Shown here in pieces: positions 7,872-11,612 of a stretch of DNA of 11,612 nt. Both the position numbers and the translations under genes were made by a program. The DNA lies in assembly GCA_945872015.1 (NCBI GenBank), contig CAMBYJ010000031.1:1-11612 (forward strand), written 5' to 3'. The first letter of the stretch is position 1. Every line of letters begins with the position of its first letter. Under the pieces are notes generated by a model. It had not been told where the DNA came from. It did not search any database and saw nothing but the letters and a program-made list of their open reading frames with translations. The DNA is from Chitinophaga pinensis. GTDB lineage: Bacteria > Bacteroidota > Bacteroidia > AKYH767-A > OLB10.

Positions 7872-8972
7872 TTATACGTTAAATCTGAAATGCATTAAGT
7901 CGCCATCCTGCACAATGTATTCTTTCCCTTCTACGGCTAATTTACCTGCATCGCGACAGCCTGATTCAGAGCCATACTTTAAGAAATCATCATAATGAAT
8001 TACCTCTGCTCTGATAAATCCTTTTTCGAAATCTGTGTGAATAACACTCGCCGCCTGAGGTGCTGTCATACCTTCGTGAATAGTCCATGCACGAACTTCT
8101 TTTTCACCAGCTGTAAAATAGGTTTGAAGCTTTAATAATTGATAAGCGGTTTTAATCAACTTCGCAACGCCTGATTCCGTTAAGCCTAAGTCATCCAAAA
8201 ATGCTTTTCTATCTTCGAAGCTTTCTAATTGCGATATATCAGCTTCGATGGCTGCTGCAATAATTAGTATATCTGCATTCTCTCCTTCTATTGCTTTACG
8301 TACAGCATCTACGTGTTCGTTACCATTTACAACAGAACCCTCATCAACATTGCAAATGTAAAGCACTGGCTTGGTAGTTAACAACATTAGGTCATCAACT
8401 ATTTTCCATTCTTCTTCAGTTAATGGAGCCGAACGCGCAGATAATCCTTTTTCTAAATGCGCTTTTAATGTCAGATAAATTTCAAACGTTTTTTTTGCTT
8501 CTTTATCGGTTCCAACTTTCGCAGCTTTTTCAATTCGCTGCATTCTTTTCTCTATCGTTTCTAAATCTTTTAATTGTAACTCGATGTCGATCGTTTCTTT
8601 ATCTCTTACAGGATTAACCTGTCCATCAACGTGCACAACATTTGGATCGTCGAAGCAACGCAATACATGTAAGATTGCATCGCACTCACGAATGTTTCCT
8701 AAGAATTGATTTCCTAATCCTTCACCTTTACTTGCACCTCGTACAAGACCTGCGATATCTACAATCTCTACTGTTGTAGGAACTACACGCTGTGGTTTAA
8801 CTAATCGCTCTAATTCGTTAAGTCTGTCGTCTGGTACTGTAATTACACCAATGTTTGGTTCTATTGTGCAGAATGGAAAATTGGCTGCGACAGCCTTTGC
8901 ATTCGATAAACAATTAAATAAAGTCGATTTTCCAACATTGGGTAATCCAACTATCCCACATTTTAATCCCAT
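7872..8972 (-). CDS. ychF: YchF/OLA1 family ribosome-associated P-loop ATPase
   Basis: A full-length YchF (366 residues), an OBG-type P-loop NTPase that in studied bacteria binds ribosomes, hydrolyses ATP in preference to GTP and dampens oxidative-stress defence. Seen here: Walker A GLPNVGKST (9-17), G3 DIAGL (72-76) followed by VRGASKGEGLGNQFL, and NVDE (208-211) in place of the GTP-specific NKxD. That replacement is the family hallmark linked to ATP use. A helical coiled-coil insertion spans about 128-190, and a C-terminal TGS domain about 281-364 (TYFTAGEKEVRAWTI, FEKGFIRAEVI, VQDGDLMHFRFNV). C35, at the position implicated in redox control of E. coli YchF, is present in NFPFCTIEPN. The ATG at 8972 directly precedes the canonical GLKCGIVGLPNVGKS start. 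The yebC gene follows 34 bases downstream. Confidence 0.97.
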   Translation of the reverse strand: MGLKCGIVGLPNVGKSTLFNCLSNAKAVAANFPFCTIEPNIGVITVPDDRLNELERLVKPQRVVPTTVEIVDIAGLVRGASKGEGLGNQFLGNIRECDAILHVLRCFDDPNVVHVDGQVNPVRDKETIDIELQLKDLETIEKRMQRIEKAAKVGTDKEAKKTFEIYLTLKAHLEKGLSARSAPLTEEEWKIVDDLMLLTTKPVLYICNVDEGSVVNGNEHVDAVRKAIEGENADILIIAAAIEADISQLESFEDRKAFLDDLGLTESGVAKLIKTAYQLLKLQTYFTAGEKEVRAWTIHEGMTAPQAASVIHTDFEKGFIRAEVIHYDDFLKYGSESGCRDAGKLAVEGKEYIVQDGDLMHFRFNV

Positions 8973-8991
8973 GATTCAAATTTTAAGTCTG

Positions 8992-9022
8992 CAAAAATAA
9001 TTTAAAAAACGGAATAATCAGC
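8992..9022 (-). promoter_or_regulatory. Possible promoter of ychF
   Basis: The minus strand carries TATTTTTG (8999-8992), an exact TAnnTTTG match, 20 bases before the ychF ATG. The -33 position at 19-base spacing is a poor GCTG (9022-9019). If used, the leader would be only about 12 bases. No clear terminator separates ychF from the upstream protease gene, so readthrough is also possible. Confidence 0.33.
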
Positions 9023-9064
9023 CCTTATTTTATCTCTAAAAAAGTAGTTTGAGGCAGTTTTGAT

Positions 9065-9949
9065 TTAATCTTCGAAGAATTCAACCTGATGGAGTCGCAA
9101 AAACTCTTTGATGACAGATGAATGCACACATTGGCCTACGTGTAAAAAGGGTGAGTTGCTGACTTTTTTTACTTCGCTACCAAATGGGATTTCATAATCA
9201 ACTAGATCAAAACCTAAGTGTAAATGCTTGGTAGAACTTTGCATTCCATAAATCACACCTTCGTGATCGAATAATGGTCCGCCACTCTGACCTCTTAAAC
9301 CAGGAGAGCTCATTTCGATGCCAACTATTTTTCCATTAGGGGCCAGCATTCGCGTAACAATACCGTCTATCGGAAAGCTTGGCGACCATGCAATTCCTTC
9401 TTTAGTCCATTCAATTTCGTCTGTTTTGTAACTGTACTTGAAATTGTTGAACTCAGGGAATGGGAATCCTAAGCGACAAAGTTGTTTACCTTGACGTATG
9501 TCATTGTCATCCGACTTGAAACGAGCATGTCCTTGATATAATATTTTGGTAAACCCTTTAAATACTAAAATTGCTAAATCCTGAGAAGGATGCATATGAC
9601 AATCCAGCGAGGTGATTTTATCAAAGCATCCTAAAAAGCTTTGCTTCATTTGAACAATTGAATTATCTCTGAAATTAAATGCAGCCTCAATATCCTTTAG
9701 GTTGTTGCTGTAATTTTCATCGTTCTTTAAACGAAATCGCTTTTGTGAAAAAAGTAAATATTGCTGATTAATTTGCTCTGCTTGAAGAATATGTTCTGCT
9801 ACATGTCGGCAGGTAATTGCAACGCCCTTATCATTCACAAAAAATAAAGTAGCCGATCCTGGCATGACGTGATTGTTTGGGTACAATCGCATGATACTAT
9901 GGATGGGTTTTGTGAACCTGCTTACATCTTCAATTGCTCTTACAAACAT
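9065..9949 (-). CDS. Trypsin-like (S1-fold) serine protease, no signal peptide
   Basis: A 294-residue protein with a chymotrypsin-fold protease pattern. Motifs consistent with a full catalytic triad are in order: H49 in AITCRHVAEHI, D124 in PSQDLAILVF, and S222 in GLRGQSGGPLF with the classical GxSGGP context. GVIYGMQS after the Ser fits the last strand of the fold. The start is taken as the ATG at 9949; a GTG at 9982 would add 11 residues (MCFDFGCKNRK) and overlap the neighbour's leader. Neither start gives a signal peptide, and no membrane span, PDZ domain or other partner domain is seen, so the enzyme looks cytoplasmic. The stretch between His and Asp (about 75 residues) includes a Lys/Asn-rich insertion. 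Substrate and role are unknown. The gene is divergent from the DUF4199 gene and followed on the same strand by ychF after 92 bases. Confidence 0.82.
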   Translation of the reverse strand: MFVRAIEDVSRFTKPIHSIMRLYPNNHVMPGSATLFFVNDKGVAITCRHVAEHILQAEQINQQYLLFSQKRFRLKNDENYSNNLKDIEAAFNFRDNSIVQMKQSFLGCFDKITSLDCHMHPSQDLAILVFKGFTKILYQGHARFKSDDNDIRQGKQLCRLGFPFPEFNNFKYSYKTDEIEWTKEGIAWSPSFPIDGIVTRMLAPNGKIVGIEMSSPGLRGQSGGPLFDHEGVIYGMQSSTKHLHLGFDLVDYEIPFGSEVKKVSNSPFLHVGQCVHSSVIKEFLRLHQVEFFED

Positions 9950-9962
9950 TTTTCTATTTTTA
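9933..9962 (+). promoter_or_regulatory. Possible promoter of the DUF4199 gene
   Basis: TATTTTTA (9955-9962) is one base off TAnnTTTG, with ATTG (9933-9936) 18 bases upstream in the -33 place. The -33 element would lie inside the 5' coding end of the divergent protease gene. The call is weak because the motif is common in AT-rich DNA. Confidence 0.28.
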
Positions 9963-9988
9963 CATCCGAAATCAAAACACACAAACTT

Positions 9989-10495
9989 ATGAAAAGAGAA
10001 GTTAGTTATGGCCTTTATTACGGTGGGTTTTCAATACTGTGGATGTTAGTAATGTATGTCACAGAATTGAATCGCTCTGCCTCTGCAAATTCATTGAATT
10101 ATGTTAGCTTGTTAGTTCTAGGTTATTTTATAATCCAATTTGTAAAAGAAGTTAAGTTAGAAAACGAAGGATATATTTCCTTCTCTAAAATTTTTAAAGG
10201 TGGTTTATCAATTGGAACATTAGGAGGAGTTATTTCATCAATTTTCTTCTATGTGCAGGTTAAATTTATTGATACTGGTTATGTTGATTTTATCTTGAAA
10301 CAAGCAGAGATTGAAATGCAACGAAAAGGAAACTCTGAAGAAATGATTGAACAAGCTATGTCAATGGCCGAAAAGTGGACAACCCCTGAAGTGTTTTTAC
10401 TAATGGGAATAGTAGGTTCTTTGTTTATCTCTTCTTTTGTTTCTGTAATCATGGCTTTCATCATGAAAAAGCCAAATCCAAATGAGATAGCTTAA
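9989..10495 (+). CDS. DUF4199 family four-span membrane protein
   Basis: A 168-residue inner-membrane protein resembling the Bacteroidota DUF4199 family, with four hydrophobic spans at about residues 8-25, 36-54, 70-92 and 135-159. A charged, Glu/Met-rich helix between spans 3 and 4 (FILKQAEIEMQRKGNSEEMI) and a Lys-rich tail (MKKPNPNEIA) fit the family pattern. The start is the ATG at 9989, because the preceding in-frame codons back to a GTG at 9869 lie opposite the protease gene and would put a polar, unlikely segment before the first span. The family has no known biochemical function. It is transcribed away from the protease gene across a 39-base gap and ends in a strong terminator. Confidence 0.85.
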   Translation: MKREVSYGLYYGGFSILWMLVMYVTELNRSASANSLNYVSLLVLGYFIIQFVKEVKLENEGYISFSKIFKGGLSIGTLGGVISSIFFYVQVKFIDTGYVDFILKQAEIEMQRKGNSEEMIEQAMSMAEKWTTPEVFLLMGIVGSLFISSFVSVIMAFIMKKPNPNEIA

Positions 10496-10520
10496 TTCTG
10501 AATAGAAAACTCTGCAAATG

Positions 10521-10557
10521 AAAACGTCCTGTAGTATTTACTTCAGGACGTTTTTTT
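10521..10557. terminator. Rho-independent terminator between the DUF4199 gene and rocD
   Basis: An 11-bp stem AAAACGTCCTG (10521-10531) with CAGGACGTTTT (10544-10554), plus a small inner AGT/ACT pairing, is followed by seven T's (10551-10557). It is strong on the plus strand, ending the DUF4199 transcript. On the minus strand the stem begins 1 base after the rocD stop and has a weaker U-tail (UUUUCAUUUG), so it may also serve rocD. Confidence 0.85.
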
Positions 10558-11612
10558 ATAAACTCTCGATGGTCTCTTTAATTATCTGAATACACTCTTT
10601 CAATTGTTCTTCGTTAATTACCAATGGAGGCGCAAAGCGAATAATATCTCCGTGTGTTGGTTTAGCTAACAGTCCGCGTTCTTTCAACTTTATACAAACC
10701 TCCCATGCATCAACACCGTCTTTTTCTTTTATCACAATTGCATTTAACAATCCTTTTCCTCTAACAGCAGTAACACGATCTGAATTTATTTCGCTTAATC
10801 CTGCTCGTAAAATAGCACCTAATCGTTCAGCATTCTCAGAAAGTTTTTCATCTATAACTACCTGCATAGCCGCAATTGCAACTGCACAAGCTAACGGATT
10901 TCCACCATAGGTACTTCCATGTTCACCAGGCTTAATGGTTAACATGATTTCGTTACTCGCTAAAACAGCAGAGACAGGCATAGTGCCTCCGGATAATGCT
11001 TTTCCTAGGACTAAAATATCGGGCTTCACATGCTCATGGTCGCAAGCTAACATCTTTCCTGTTCGTGCTATTCCTGTCTGAACTTCATCAGCAATAAAAA
11101 GCACATTGTACTTTTTGCATAATTCAGAAACTCCTTTTAAATATCCTTCATGTGGAACAACAACACCAGCTTCTCCTTGAATAGGCTCAACCATAAATGC
11201 AGCAACATTTGGGTCGCTGATTGCTTTTTCTAATGCAACTAAATCATTGTAAGGAATTAAATCAAAACCTGGCATATAAGGACCATATCCATTATAACTT
11301 GATGGATCATTCGATGATGAAACAGCAGCTAAGGTTCTTCCCCAAAAGTTTCCTTCAGCAAAAATGACTTTGGCTTTATTTTTTTCGATGCCTTTTACTT
11401 CGTATCCCCAGCGACGAGCCAATTTAATTGCTGTTTCGCCTCCTTCAACTCCAGTATTCATTGGAAGTAGTTTATCATAACCAAATAATTCAGTCATGAA
11501 CTTTTCGTACTTGCCTAAAACATCATTGTAAAATGCTCTTGATGTCAGCGTTAATTTAGCAGCCTGTTCCGCCATAGCTGCAATTATCTTCGGATGACAA
11601 TGTCCTTGGTTT
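10556..11612 (-). CDS. rocD: Ornithine aminotransferase, 5' end off window
   Basis: A class III PLP-dependent aminotransferase that moves the delta-amino group of ornithine to 2-oxoglutarate, giving glutamate semialdehyde (arginine/ornithine breakdown and proline interconversion). About 352 residues are visible; the frame stays open to the right edge. The upstream codons read [13 protein letters not shown], so the Met codon at 11575 is internal and roughly 50-60 residues are missing. Diagnostic segments: [51 protein letters not shown], and the PLP-binding Lys (codon 11000-11002) in [24 protein letters not shown] and the C-terminal RFAPPLVI complete the fold. NQGHCHPK and MNTGVEGGE favour ornithine aminotransferase over acetylornithine or GABA transaminases. 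It converges on the DUF4199 gene. Confidence 0.94.
   Translation of the reverse strand, partial: NQGHCHPKIIAAMAEQAAKLTLTSRAFYNDVLGKYEKFMTELFGYDKLLPMNTGVEGGETAIKLARRWGYEVKGIEKNKAKVIFAEGNFWGRTLAAVSSSNDPSSYNGYGPYMPGFDLIPYNDLVALEKAISDPNVAAFMVEPIQGEAGVVVPHEGYLKGVSELCKKYNVLFIADEVQTGIARTGKMLACDHEHVKPDILVLGKALSGGTMPVSAVLASNEIMLTIKPGEHGSTYGGNPLACAVAIAAMQVVIDEKLSENAERLGAILRAGLSEINSDRVTAVRGKGLLNAIVIKEKDGVDAWEVCIKLKERGLLAKPTHGDIIRFAPPLVINEEQLKECIQIIKETIESL

Noticed and set aside
9000..9064. Terminator after the protease gene
   Set aside because: There is a T-run on the minus strand (about 9044-9039), but no convincing stem precedes it.
9950..9982. GTG start at 9982 for the protease
   Set aside because: An ATG at 9949 follows 11 codons later and avoids crowding the divergent gene. 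The GTG form cannot be fully excluded.
9869..9988. GTG-started N-terminal extension of the DUF4199 protein
   Set aside because: It would overlap the protease gene on the other strand for most of its length and add a polar 40-residue segment; the ATG at 9989 leads straight into the first membrane span.
11573..11575. Met codon at 11575 as the start of the aminotransferase
   Set aside because: The frame continues upstream as [12 protein letters not shown], a conserved ornithine aminotransferase segment, so the gene is cut by the window edge.

Overview
This AT-rich window reads as a chromosomal segment of a Bacteroidota bacterium (Flavobacteriia/Sphingobacteriia-like). The grounds are a surface protein with a type IX secretion (T9SS) C-terminal sorting domain, a sensor kinase with Reg_prop/Y_Y_Y architecture, a DUF4199 membrane protein, a Bacteroidota-type YebC N-terminus, promoter-like TAnnTTTG boxes, and few Shine-Dalgarno sequences. 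The exact lineage cannot be fixed by eye.

Left part (1-2342, minus strand): two tandem paralogous genes for secreted, Ig/PKD-like repeat surface proteins. The upstream copy (939-2342) is complete and ends in a T9SS type A sorting domain. The downstream copy (1-733) runs off the left edge. A Rho-independent terminator (about 879-914) separates them, so each is probably its own transcription unit.

Centre (2543-7051, plus strand): a two-gene signalling operon that diverges from the surface-protein genes. The first gene encodes a large membrane sensor histidine kinase: signal peptide, 14 propeller blades, Y_Y_Y domain, one membrane span, PAS, HisKA_2 and HATPase. Nine bases later comes its likely partner, a REC-PAS-LytTR response regulator. 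External ligand sensing would lead to phosphotransfer and LytTR-mediated transcription control. The divergent surface-protein genes are a natural but unproven target.

Right-centre (7121-8972, minus strand): housekeeping genes ychF (P-loop ATPase/GTPase with TGS domain) and, 34 bases downstream, a yebC-family gene. They converge on the signalling operon across a bidirectional terminator (7064-7101).

Right part (9065-11612): a leaderless trypsin-like serine protease with an intact His/Asp/Ser triad (minus), a divergent four-span DUF4199 protein (plus) only 39 bases away, a terminator at 10521-10557, and the 3' part of an ornithine aminotransferase gene (rocD, minus) that runs off the right edge.

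No mobile elements, CRISPR arrays, tRNA or rRNA genes were seen. Every non-coding stretch is under 300 bases. There is no clear undescribed system. The most interesting module is the propeller-kinase/LytTR operon placed back to back with a duplicated T9SS surface protein, followed by the orphan leaderless trypsin-like protease.
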